Assembly (NCBI GenBank): GCA_024233625.1
Contig: JACKPJ010000004.1
Location: 92,244-156,243, forward strand
Reading direction: 5' to 3'
Source: Deltaproteobacteria bacterium
GTDB lineage: Bacteria; UBA10199; DSSB01
DNA length: 64,000 nucleotides
This document shows, in pieces, positions 7,371-16,307 of this stretch; position 1 is the first letter of the stretch, and every line of letters begins with the position of its first letter. The notes under the pieces are model-generated. The model saw only the letters and a list, made by a program, of their open reading frames with translations. It did no database searches and was not told the origin of the DNA. A program made the translations under genes and the position numbers.

Positions 7371-7529
7371 CATATCAGATCTCTTCAAAGGGGTTTTTGG
7401 AACGGCTTTGATGAAATTCTTATCAATGACAGCCGAAGTATTCAGAGAATTTCATCAGCCTGGCTCTGTGGCGGTACTTGAGCCACGAGCCAGAAAGTGA
7501 AAAAAACTTCTTTGAAGAGATCTGATATG
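7371..7529. repeat. 159-bp palindromic element with two internal hairpins
   Basis: Perfect 20-bp arms CATATCAGATCTCTTCAAAG (7371-7390) and its reverse complement (7510-7529) enclose two more inverted repeats. GATGAAATTCT at 7410-7420 pairs with 7446-7456. TGGCTC-T-GTGGC at 7461-7472 pairs with GCCACGAGCCA at 7482-7492, with one bulged base. Single-stranded, it would fold as a three-way junction with a long closing stem. It fills almost all of the gap between two co-directional genes. A small non-autonomous mobile element or a structured transcript are both possible; no second copy was noticed in the window. Confidence 0.7.
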
Positions 7530-7540
7530 ACGAATAAATC

Positions 7541-8677
7541 TTATAATTCCTTTTCGTAAATACGATAGGTCTTGTAGCGCTTTCCTCCCATGAGTTCAAT
7601 TCCCTGATTGATCGAAGTATTGTCTTCCAAAGTCCAGGAAAGTTCTCCTCTCATGTAGCCGTTGGCTTTGCCTCGGGTGTGGATTTCGGTGTAGAGCAGC
7701 ATACTGAGCATGTTAAAGGGATGTTGTCGGAATTCTTTTTTGATACCCAATAAAAGCAAACGGGCGTTGTCGCATTTTCGTCTTTTGATTCTCCAAAGCA
7801 GTTTTAAAAAGCCCAGAGGAAAGAGCTTGCCGTTGAGGCCCCGGATATATTCGTAAAAATTGGGAAGCGTCAGACACATGGCTGCGGGTTCGCCTTTGAT
7901 TTCGGCAATGAGGGCAATCTTGGGATCGATGAAGAGCTTGAGATCTTTGGCCATTTGTTTGACTTCGTAGTTTTGCAAAGGAACAAAGCCCCAATTATTC
8001 GCCCAGGCCGAGTTAAAAATATCCATGATTTTTTCGAGGTCGGCCTCCAGTTCACTTAGGCGAATTGGCCTCACCGTCAGGTCGGGATGCTTGGCTAATT
8101 CGGCAGCCAGTTGCAGTGGGGTATCAGGAATGTCTCCGGCCAAATAATTCCAGGCATAGAGGTCTTTGCATTTTTGATAGTTATTTTCTTCGATCAACTT
8201 TTCATAATAAGGAGGGTTGTAGGGCATCATCAAAGTGAGAGGCTGATCAAAGCCTTCGACGAGCAAACCGGATTCTCCATTGATCGAAAAATTAAAAGGT
8301 CCAGTCACCGAGACTGCCCGATTTTTTTTTAAATAATCTTCGGCATGTTCAAAGAGAACCCGAGCCGTTTCGGGATTATTTTCGGACTCAAAAAAACCAA
8401 AGTGACCGACGCGTTTGCCGTGACGTTTTTCGTATTCCTCATCGATCTGTGCCGAAATCCTTCCGACGACTTCTCCATTGCGTTTTGCCAAAAAAAGTTG
8501 AACCTGGGCATGTTGAAAGAAAGGATTTTTTTTGGGGTTGAAGAGGCGCTTTCTCTCAAAATTGAGAGGCGCAATCCAGTGAGGATCGTTTTGATAAATT
8601 TGATGAGGCAGACCAATAAATTGTTTGAGCTCGGACTTGGTCTCTACCGGAACAATTTTAAGTTCAGCCGAGGGCAT
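7541..8677 (-). CDS. bcerS: GNAT-like acyltransferase, probable bacterial ceramide synthase
   Basis: A 378-residue protein with GNAT-type acyl-CoA acyltransferase features. The N-terminus has the family-like IYQNDPHWIAPLNFE segment, then LFLAKRNGEVVGRISAQID, a GNAT core; GPFNFSINGESGLL follows in the middle and HTRGKANGYMRGELSWTLEDN near the end. Bacterial ceramide synthases are GNAT-like, about this long, and unrelated to eukaryotic ones. The enzyme would attach the second acyl chain to 3-ketosphinganine. The ATG at 8677 is preferred over an upstream one at 8770 because it overlaps the spt stop by only 14 bp, implying coupling. Function is inferred from the gene set. Confidence 0.78.
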   Translation of the reverse strand: MPSAELKIVPVETKSELKQFIGLPHQIYQNDPHWIAPLNFERKRLFNPKKNPFFQHAQVQLFLAKRNGEVVGRISAQIDEEYEKRHGKRVGHFGFFESENNPETARVLFEHAEDYLKKNRAVSVTGPFNFSINGESGLLVEGFDQPLTLMMPYNPPYYEKLIEENNYQKCKDLYAWNYLAGDIPDTPLQLAAELAKHPDLTVRPIRLSELEADLEKIMDIFNSAWANNWGFVPLQNYEVKQMAKDLKLFIDPKIALIAEIKGEPAAMCLTLPNFYEYIRGLNGKLFPLGFLKLLWRIKRRKCDNARLLLLGIKKEFRQHPFNMLSMLLYTEIHTRGKANGYMRGELSWTLEDNTSINQGIELMGGKRYKTYRIYEKEL

Positions 8678-9944
8678 TGCTCGCCTGCTTTTGAAGAAGG
8701 TGGTAGCGTTCTCCGACGACTTGAAAGGCATCCAGTGCTTGCTGAATATGTGAATCGTTGTGAGAAGCAATGGTGCTGATACGCAAAAGTGCCTTGTCGG
8801 GGGGCACTGCCGGATACACGACGGGATTGATGTAGACGCCCGCGTTGAGGAGTTCTTTCCATAAGGTGAGTGTCGTCAAGTCATCTCCCAAAAATATCGG
8901 AATGATTGGGGTTTCACTGGGGCCCACATCCCAACCCATCTCAACCAACCCGTTTTTGAGTTTTTCGGCATTTTTTTGAACTTGCCGGACGCGTTCGGGT
9001 TCCTCTTGCAAAATATGAAATGCCGCGCGGGCAGCTGCCAAATTAGAAGGCGTGATCGAGGCCGAAAAAATCATCGATCTCCCAAAATGCTTGATGTAAT
9101 TGATAAGGTCGGAATCTCCAGCAACGTAGCCCCCTGTGGAAGCGAGTGCCTTGGAAAAGGTTGCCGTGATGAGGTCGACTTCTTTGCTCAAACCAAAGTG
9201 ACCGGCAGCGCCTTCTCCGCGAGGGCCCAAAGTTCCGATCGCGTGAGCGTCATCGACAATTAAAAGTGCCTTGTGTTTTTGACAAACCTTGACGATTTCG
9301 GGAAGGGGAGCGATGTCGCCCTCCATGCTGAAAATTCCGTCGGTGACTACAATTTTTTGACGATCTGCTGGAGTTTTTTCTAAAGATTTGCCCAATGACT
9401 CCGCATCGAGGTGTTTATAAAATACTGGACGTGCAGCACTCATGCTGACGGCATCCCACATGCTGGCGTGATTGAGTTTGTCCAAAAAGACGGTGGTGTT
9501 GGGATCGGTGAGTGCCGTGATGGTTCCAATATTGACTTGGTATCCGGTGGTGAAAATCAGAGCGGCTTCCTTGCCCAAAAAATCGGCGATTTCTTCTTCA
9601 AATTCTTCGTGTAAACTTAAAGTTCCGTTGAGGAGGCGCGAACCCGTCATACTGGTGCCATAGGTCTCGATAGCCTTGATGGCTGCTTCACGGACTTTAG
9701 GATGTGTGGTTAAACCGAGATAATTATTAGAGCCCATCATGATGACGCGTTGACCATTGAGCACAGCCTCGGCACCCTGGTTATCATCTAAAGCTTGAAA
9801 GTAAGGGTAGGCCTCGAGTTCGCTCGTCAATTGAATGAGCTTTTGAAATTCCTGTGCTCGTGTGCGAATGTCTTTGTCTCCCATATTATTGAGAGAGAGA
9901 CGACTGTTAAGAAGCTGATCAAGATTTTTTGTCATAGTGTTCAA
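8664..9944 (-). CDS. spt: Alpha-oxoamine synthase, probable serine palmitoyltransferase
   Basis: A 426-residue PLP enzyme of the alpha-oxoamine synthase family. Lys265 in TFSKALAST forms the Schiff base, DDAHAIG (231-237) holds the cofactor, and His159 in KLNHAS stacks on the ring. The family includes AONS (BioF), KBL, ALAS and SPT, which look alike. The SPT assignment rests on the ELEAYPYF-type N-terminal segment and on the downstream GNAT and SDR genes, which rebuild the bacterial ceramide route: serine plus acyl-thioester gives 3-ketosphinganine. No biotin or threonine-degradation gene is near. It is the first gene of the minus-strand group. Confidence 0.8.
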   Translation of the reverse strand: MNTMTKNLDQLLNSRLSLNNMGDKDIRTRAQEFQKLIQLTSELEAYPYFQALDDNQGAEAVLNGQRVIMMGSNNYLGLTTHPKVREAAIKAIETYGTSMTGSRLLNGTLSLHEEFEEEIADFLGKEAALIFTTGYQVNIGTITALTDPNTTVFLDKLNHASMWDAVSMSAARPVFYKHLDAESLGKSLEKTPADRQKIVVTDGIFSMEGDIAPLPEIVKVCQKHKALLIVDDAHAIGTLGPRGEGAAGHFGLSKEVDLITATFSKALASTGGYVAGDSDLINYIKHFGRSMIFSASITPSNLAAARAAFHILQEEPERVRQVQKNAEKLKNGLVEMGWDVGPSETPIIPIFLGDDLTTLTLWKELLNAGVYINPVVYPAVPPDKALLRISTIASHNDSHIQQALDAFQVVGERYHLLQKQASNALG

Positions 9945-10237
9945 GCCAATTTTAAAGCCGTTAAAATTTCCCCCTCGACTTTGGGTGATGCTTTCAACTT
10001 CTGTTGTCGTGTAAGTCTTGGGTTTTTATTGATGCCGCACATTGTCCAGAATATCTCTAAAAGTCAAATATATAATCAGAAAGTCCAGAATAGCTGGTCT
10101 GAACATTTTTAAAGCTTCTTAGGAGTAAAAACGAAAAATTTAGCTTAAGCTATTGAGTTTTATATAAAATGTGCTATATGCACTTTAAATAAATGTTATT
10201 GAATTTATTATAGTTTTTCGAGTTTGAGGTAAAGTTA

Positions 10238-11920
10238 ATGCCGGGGAGTCATTCTACATCTGCTTTAGGTGTTCAAATAAGTGTTGCAGAACTTGGGGTT
10301 ATTCAAAATTTAATGACTGATTACCTTCAGCCGGCTTATTCTCATTTAAAAGGCGGAGAAGGCATCAATCTGACTCAGCAAGAGTTAGATTTCTACTTTG
10401 GAAACGAGTTCAGGGCGAGAGAATTTACCGACTTTCATCAGCAATTTCAAGCTCTGATCATGGGTGAGTCTCAGCTGATGTGTTTGGGAGAGGAGTTTCA
10501 GGTCGAGTTAAACCCGGCTCAGGCGGCCTTTGCGCGAAGCGTTTTGCTCTTTTCGCAACGCATCCAACATTCTACTAATCCTGAACAAGCAAAGGTTCTT
10601 GCTCGACTTTTATCTAAAATTGATGTGTCTAGCTATGCAGATTTTGTGGCTTCAGGGCAGGCGCGCCGTTTTCGACAACACGAAGCTGCTCGGCGTCGTT
10701 GGGCAGGCATGGATAGGTCCCAAGCAGTTCAAGATCAATTGCAGGTCATTTCAAGCTTGTCGATGACAGTGGATTTTTATGAACGGGCTATTGCGTTTAC
10801 GCTTAAAAAGCTTCTTCCTTTAGAAAACTTGGGGGCATTAGATCGAACTTGGTTGCAAAATGAGGGAAGTCAAGTGGTCGAAGATCTTAAAAAGATGGGC
10901 ATTTATTTGTGGTTAGTCGAAGGAGTACCTTCCCTGCAAGAGGTCGAAGCCGTTATGGAATCAGAAGTTGCTCCTCTGCTTCAACCTGGAGAAAGTGTTG
11001 AACAAGCCGAGATAGAAATCTTGCGTGTTCGTGAAACAGACGATCGGCAAAGCACTTTAGTCGTGTTTGTTCAGAGTACAAGTCCTTACAAAAAGATACA
11101 GGCAATTGAAATCGATTGGGTGTTTATCACAAACCTGAGTGCCTATTTTAAAGTGATGGACTTTCCTTTAAGAACCCAAGAAGAAATTCGTCGTACTCTA
11201 TATCAAGCTCGGCAAAAAGGGCTCGGATTTTATGTCAAACAAGCCCTTATCGCTAAAGTTGCTATTCTTCAGCTTCAAGATATTCGTGAAATTTTAAGTA
11301 AGGAGGAATTAAGTAGGGAGGAATTGTCGGTTGCAGGTCAGGACCAGAAGTTCAGGCTCAAGTTCAAAGCTGGTTTGCTGAAAAGGGTTATCTCTGAACT
11401 CGAAAAACTGCAACCACTTCATGACTTACTCATGGAGATCGATAGGATGGAAACACATTTTGGAAGAGCCGATTTATCTGATGGGGGAAGATCGCATCAA
11501 GATTCGAGAGTCGGGTTTTCTGGAGCAAATGAAAGGTTTAAAGCTGAAACAAAAGTATTAGAGAGGCCTCAAAAACCCACTCAAAATGAAAGTTTGGATG
11601 TAAGCCCCGATCTAAATGCAGCGTTTCACTCTTTAGTCGATGATATTGCCAACGATAATAGGCCTGTTGAACAAGCAGTGCTTGACTTTGCAGCACGTTT
11701 GATTACTAGTGAAGATCGCCCTGACTGGGCGACTAGTGTCGATATGGTCATTCATGAATTGCAAAATCAGGGGCCTTATTATGATGAGATTCGCGATCTA
11801 ACAGGTGATCACGAGCACTTTGATCGTATTATAGTAGAACTGCGTCGCTTTGGTTATTTTGTTTCAGGAAGTCGACGTCACCGTCGATCAAAGAAGGAAG
11901 GTCCACAGTTCCGGCATTAG
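10238..11920 (+). CDS. Unrecognised large helical protein, family member A
   Basis: A 560-residue soluble protein with no signal peptide, membrane segment or known motif. It opens MPG and has an N-terminal helical module at about residues 15-110, ending VELNPAQAAFARSVLLFSQ, which recurs in degenerate form in the six relatives downstream. Its C-terminal 90 residues (NAAFHSLVDDIANDN, then RPDWATSVDMVIHEL and RIIVELRRFGYF) align with the end of the next gene's product, so these two form a subgroup. It ends in a basic tail, RRHRRSKKEG. A GAGG precedes the ATG. No function is proposed. Confidence 0.85.
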   Translation: MPGSHSTSALGVQISVAELGVIQNLMTDYLQPAYSHLKGGEGINLTQQELDFYFGNEFRAREFTDFHQQFQALIMGESQLMCLGEEFQVELNPAQAAFARSVLLFSQRIQHSTNPEQAKVLARLLSKIDVSSYADFVASGQARRFRQHEAARRRWAGMDRSQAVQDQLQVISSLSMTVDFYERAIAFTLKKLLPLENLGALDRTWLQNEGSQVVEDLKKMGIYLWLVEGVPSLQEVEAVMESEVAPLLQPGESVEQAEIEILRVRETDDRQSTLVVFVQSTSPYKKIQAIEIDWVFITNLSAYFKVMDFPLRTQEEIRRTLYQARQKGLGFYVKQALIAKVAILQLQDIREILSKEELSREELSVAGQDQKFRLKFKAGLLKRVISELEKLQPLHDLLMEIDRMETHFGRADLSDGGRSHQDSRVGFSGANERFKAETKVLERPQKPTQNESLDVSPDLNAAFHSLVDDIANDNRPVEQAVLDFAARLITSEDRPDWATSVDMVIHELQNQGPYYDEIRDLTGDHEHFDRIIVELRRFGYFVSGSRRHRRSKKEGPQFRH

Positions 11921-11993
11921 TAGGCCTATTAAGCTTTTATTCCTGTTTTATAATTGGGACTAGAGCAGATTAAACAGAGTAAGGATAAAATTT

Positions 11994-13664
11994 ATGCCAG
12001 AGATTACTGTCCATTCGGCATCCATTATAAAAACTTGGATACATAATCAGGTGCGTCGTGCCTATTTAGGTCCTCGTGATAATCAAAAAACAGACGCTTC
12101 GTTCGCAGAGGGTTCTCAGGATGCTCTTCATCAGACGGATTTAGAGCATCACATCATCAACCGCCAAAGAATCCGCGATTTCTTTTTTTCAGACCTCGAA
12201 TATCGTGATTTAACAAACTTGGCACGTGATCTGGATTACCTCATGACTGCTGGAAATATGGAATGTTTGCCAGGGGATCAAAAAATTCCTTTAGATGGAC
12301 ATCAAGCAGCTATCGCCAGTAGTGTTGTTCAATATGTGCGGGCGACGAGTACGTCGGATGCATTTACACAGTATTCTCTTAACCCTGATCAGCTCTTAGA
12401 ACAATTAGGTCAGGCTTATACGCCTCAAAAAAAATCCCGCCAAGAAATTAGAAGACAAGTCTTTCAGCGCGATCAAAGGCGTTGGGGAAGTTCTAGTCCG
12501 CTTTCTCAAACTATGGCTGGAGAAACTATTGATTCAGTGAGTGCTGATTCCGAGAGATATTCAAGAGAAAATGTTGTGAAGACTCGTTGGGTAAAAGCGG
12601 TACCTGTCAAAGATGAGCAGTTGAGTATTTCGGCGACTCGTGCAGCGATGGAGGCTTATTATCGTCTTCCCTTGCAAGAAGGACGTTTTGATGTCGCCAA
12701 ATGGAATAGTGATTATCAAGAGATTCAAAGAGCCTTGGCACTTCAAGGCGTTCAGGTTTGGGTTTGGGGAGCCGAAATCGGCTCGGAGCAGGTCTTGCAG
12801 CAGGTTCATTCAAATCTTTCTGAATATGCTTATTCCGATGCAGAGGTCAGGTCTGGCTTGGTGGCTTTGACTTTTAAAGTTCTTCCATCTACTCTTACGG
12901 GGGAAGATGCTACACCTGACTCAAGTCAGCCGAAAGCCAGGGTGACAGTGGCTGCATTTTTAGATCCTGTGGAGAGTCCCTCGCTACAAAATAGCATCGA
13001 TTGGGAGCTCATTGATCAATTGCAAAAAGCGGATTTATCATTGGGTTTAAATTCAAATCAAAAACAACTTTTGCGAGAAATTCCTCAGCTTCTTGAAAGA
13101 GAGCACGCTTTGGACAGCTCTCATATTCGAACTTCGATTTTTATCTTAGAACAAGCCCTCTCAGGTATTCATCAAGGTCATTTAACTCTTCAAACAGGGA
13201 AAGAAACTTATTTATATTATCAAATAAACAAGCTGAACTTACTTTTAAGTCAAGTACCTGAAGCTAAGATTGAGACTCATTTAGAAGTCGGTCACTTAGA
13301 AAGAGAACCCGCAGCACCGCTGTCATTGAAAAGAGGTCTTGAAGAGGCCTACGCTCGCTTTGAGGGCTTGGTTGTAAGGGATCCGTCTCGAGCAGTCCAT
13401 AATTTTGCAATTTACCTCGTCGAAAATTCGGGAAATTTTCCGGATTATTTGAATTGGGCCACTGATGTCAATGCTGTGCTCTATTACCTCAATGAAGGTG
13501 GAGAAAAAATGTATGAACTTGCAAGACTAACCGAAGAAGGCGATTGTTTTTATCAACGCATGGACAGTTTACGTCGTTTAGGAGTTTTTAGAGATGCGAG
13601 TGCAGAGTTCTTAACTCGTCGGCAGCTGGAGACAATGTCAAAAAAAGGGAGGGTGCTGAAATAA
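11994..13664 (+). CDS. Unrecognised large helical protein, family member B
   Basis: A 556-residue soluble protein, closest to member A upstream. Both share length, N-terminal helical module (here KIPLDGHQAAIASSVVQY), a mid-protein strand-rich stretch (ALQGVQVWVWG against KMGIYLWLVEG in A), and the C-terminal domain (LEEAYARFEGLV, FPDYLNWATDVNAVLYYL, RMDSLRRLGVF). It ends SKKGRVLK. The 73-bp gap to A suggests one transcript. The A/B pair looks like an old tandem duplication. No known domain is recognised. Confidence 0.85.
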   Translation: MPEITVHSASIIKTWIHNQVRRAYLGPRDNQKTDASFAEGSQDALHQTDLEHHIINRQRIRDFFFSDLEYRDLTNLARDLDYLMTAGNMECLPGDQKIPLDGHQAAIASSVVQYVRATSTSDAFTQYSLNPDQLLEQLGQAYTPQKKSRQEIRRQVFQRDQRRWGSSSPLSQTMAGETIDSVSADSERYSRENVVKTRWVKAVPVKDEQLSISATRAAMEAYYRLPLQEGRFDVAKWNSDYQEIQRALALQGVQVWVWGAEIGSEQVLQQVHSNLSEYAYSDAEVRSGLVALTFKVLPSTLTGEDATPDSSQPKARVTVAAFLDPVESPSLQNSIDWELIDQLQKADLSLGLNSNQKQLLREIPQLLEREHALDSSHIRTSIFILEQALSGIHQGHLTLQTGKETYLYYQINKLNLLLSQVPEAKIETHLEVGHLEREPAAPLSLKRGLEEAYARFEGLVVRDPSRAVHNFAIYLVENSGNFPDYLNWATDVNAVLYYLNEGGEKMYELARLTEEGDCFYQRMDSLRRLGVFRDASAEFLTRRQLETMSKKGRVLK

Positions 13665-13819
13665 TTATTTAACTGTAATGATAGTTTTTTTATTTTCATA
13701 GCAGAAAAATTTTGTGTTTTAAATCATAAAACTAAGCAACTTTTTGCTAATTGAAGCGATAACTATAGAAAAAAATAATGATAAAATTTATTCTTTAAAA
13801 ACATAGGGGAATCCATTTC

Positions 13820-16093
13820 ATGCCACCACCCATAGGCTCTTCTGGCCAAGCTCAAAACCTCAACCATGAAGCTTTAATTGAAAAAATTTCGGAGTTTGCA
13901 GCTCTTACAACTTATGAGCGAGCTAGTTATATTCGCCGTATGAACAGCTTGGCTGGCGTTTCGGGTAGGTTTAATACGCAAGGCTTGTTCGATTTAAAAA
14001 GAAAATTAGAAAATTTAAAAAAAGGAATTGGAAGGGGGTTAACAGAAGCTGATACCAATAGGCTCCTGTGGTTGCAAAGGCATTGGGAAATTGAAGACAC
14101 TTATGAAAAAGCTCCGGTGCCTAATCCAGTGACCAGCCTGTTAGCGACAAGTGCAGACGCGGCAGTGGCCCTGACTCGTGGAGCAGCGAGGTTTATGGCT
14201 TCACCAAGCGATGCCATGGCTGAACTGAGCAGTGCTACAGATTCTACAGGTAATTTAGATGCAATTCGTCTTGAAACAACAAGGCGGTTGTTAAATTTTT
14301 TGAAGGAAGGGGCAATCGAGGTTTCTGCAGCAAGCCCTCTGCATATTTCCATGCTCCTCAGGACTTTACCTGAGCTTTTGGGTGACAAGAGTTGGCATCA
14401 ACAAAAAAGGGAAAATGTTATAAGAATTTTGGAAGCTAATTTCCTCCGTGATTCCACAAAGACAAGTTCAGAGGCGCAAACTATGGCTAGAGAGGTCGTG
14501 GACTGGTTGCGTTCTTTTCAACGAGTTGAAGACTTGAGTTATGATAGGTATCGTCCTGTGTCTATAGCCTCCCCTGTCTCTGCAGAGCAGCCCGCTTCGA
14601 CCCTTGAGTGGAAGTCTCCTATTGATTCGGATCGAGTAGAAGCTGTAGACGCTGATCCAGATAGCCCCGATGTTCGAGCTTCCAGGCGTCGACCACCCGC
14701 GATGCGTGAGGCTGATGAGAAAAAAGTTTCAAAAGTGACTTTGCCTGAACCCCCATCCTTAGAGAGCTCTTTAACAGATGAACAACAATCTTTTGTCGTG
14801 AAAGTTCGTCGACCTTTAGGAATCTCCACTCCTGGCCAAATAGCTAAGCTGCAATTAGAACGAGTTACGGAAGTTTATTCAGCTTTATCTGAGCTCGGGG
14901 ATGCGCTCCGCGGTGAAGATGATGGGGATCCGTTTTTAAGAGAGGTAGAGCATTATCTGTCTGTCTTGGAAGTCTGGGATGAGGCCTACCTAGAAGGCAC
15001 TGTTCATGATTTACCGCCAGAATTGGTACGAGCGGAGTTATTATTAGAGTTTTCGCAAGAAAAAAATCTGATTTTGTATGGGCTCAAGCTTCCTGCGGTC
15101 CATGAAATTCCACCTGGTTGGTTGCAAGATCGACTGGCGAATTTGATCAGTCGTATAGAAAATATAAGGGATTTTCCCGAGACCAGGCATAATTTGATTG
15201 CAGCATTGGCTTTAAGCCCTCAGGTCAAAGAGAGTATTTTAGATCAGAAACTTGTCGGCCTCAGGGATGAACTCAAATCTGCACAAGCTGAGCTGGAGGG
15301 AGCACTCCGTGAAGCAGAGAGTGTTGATGCCAAAGGAAAAGTGTTTGAAAACTGGTCAAAGAAGCATGCTCGTTTTGTTGCTCTTTCCATTGTATTGACT
15401 GGTGAGGGGCGTTCTCCACAAGGGCAAGCCTTATTATCTCGAGTGCAAAAAGAGCTTTCTCTGCGTGATCTCCATGTTTTTGAGCGTATTATCAAAAGTG
15501 TGATGGGAGAATCCAGTTATCTGATTGACCATCACGGTCGTACGCAGTCCGCGCCAGCTGAAGATTTACACAGGTTAGCTATACAAATTGCTGAGAGAGA
15601 AGATCTGAAGCCGTATTTTAGCAGGGCAAATTTAGATTCTAGTCAAGCGATTGCCATAGTAGAACAAACTTTAGAGCAATTTCCGGGATCACTTTTAGGT
15701 GAACCTGCTCTTGACGTCAACTCTACTGCTCCAATAGGGGACCAACTCGCGGCCCAGCATCTCAATGCCTTGGCGACTCGATCTTTAAAGACTTATCTTG
15801 CAAGGCTTGCTGAAGCAAGAAGCGCTGTTTCATCTTTTAGAGCCAGGCGCTCCGGAATCGTTTCTGATGCTTCAGGTGTTTCCGAAGATGGGGAGGGCGT
15901 CATTCAAGGCAGGAAAAGAGGTAAGAGATCGCGTCCTGGTAGTGAGGATATAGCGGGAAGAACTCGGGGCAGAACTGCACCAGAGGATCCAAAAGCAGAA
16001 GCAGGAAGAGAAGAGTCTTCAGTAAAAGATACGAGCGATAGAAGAAAAATTTCTGCTAAAGAGGGAAAGTTAGCCCCAAAAGGAGTAAAGTAA
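13820..16093 (+). CDS. Unrecognised large helical protein, family member C
   Basis: A 757-residue soluble protein. The N-terminal module (about 15-95) ends GLTEADTNRLLWLQRHW. A central module around residues 509-600 has W-x5-ARFVALSIVLTGEGRSP, then a downstream helix pair ending SSQAIAIVEQTLEQFP; both are shared with members D and E, the first also with F. After about residue 675 the chain becomes low-complexity and basic: RRSGIVSDAS, then repeated Arg/Lys/Gly clusters, ending APKGVK. The SGIVS motif before a basic tail recurs in D, E and G. Function unknown. Confidence 0.85.
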   Translation: MPPPIGSSGQAQNLNHEALIEKISEFAALTTYERASYIRRMNSLAGVSGRFNTQGLFDLKRKLENLKKGIGRGLTEADTNRLLWLQRHWEIEDTYEKAPVPNPVTSLLATSADAAVALTRGAARFMASPSDAMAELSSATDSTGNLDAIRLETTRRLLNFLKEGAIEVSAASPLHISMLLRTLPELLGDKSWHQQKRENVIRILEANFLRDSTKTSSEAQTMAREVVDWLRSFQRVEDLSYDRYRPVSIASPVSAEQPASTLEWKSPIDSDRVEAVDADPDSPDVRASRRRPPAMREADEKKVSKVTLPEPPSLESSLTDEQQSFVVKVRRPLGISTPGQIAKLQLERVTEVYSALSELGDALRGEDDGDPFLREVEHYLSVLEVWDEAYLEGTVHDLPPELVRAELLLEFSQEKNLILYGLKLPAVHEIPPGWLQDRLANLISRIENIRDFPETRHNLIAALALSPQVKESILDQKLVGLRDELKSAQAELEGALREAESVDAKGKVFENWSKKHARFVALSIVLTGEGRSPQGQALLSRVQKELSLRDLHVFERIIKSVMGESSYLIDHHGRTQSAPAEDLHRLAIQIAEREDLKPYFSRANLDSSQAIAIVEQTLEQFPGSLLGEPALDVNSTAPIGDQLAAQHLNALATRSLKTYLARLAEARSAVSSFRARRSGIVSDASGVSEDGEGVIQGRKRGKRSRPGSEDIAGRTRGRTAPEDPKAEAGREESSVKDTSDRRKISAKEGKLAPKGVK

Positions 16094-16307
16094 GTGTTTA
16101 AAAAATATATGTTTTTAAAAATCTAAGCAACTTTTTCTCTCTTCATACGATGATTAAAGAGAAATTGATAAAGTCGTTACGGCATTAATTTATCAAAAAT
16201 ATTATAAAAAATCAAAAACCCTGGTCATTTCATAATGTGCTAAAAGTGTCGCTGAATATCGATAAATTTTAGTGTGATGTTGATTTTTTAACAAAAAGGG
16301 AATTTTT

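Noticed and set aside
8664..9944. 2-amino-3-ketobutyrate CoA ligase (kbl) or BioF
   Set aside because: The sequence family fits, but no tdh or biotin gene is nearby and the downstream GNAT and SDR genes match the ceramide pathway better.
10044..10092. Direct repeat GTCCAGAATA (10044-10053 and 10083-10092) upstream of array gene A
   Set aside because: Ten bases twice in an AT-rich gap is too short to support an operator call without more copies.
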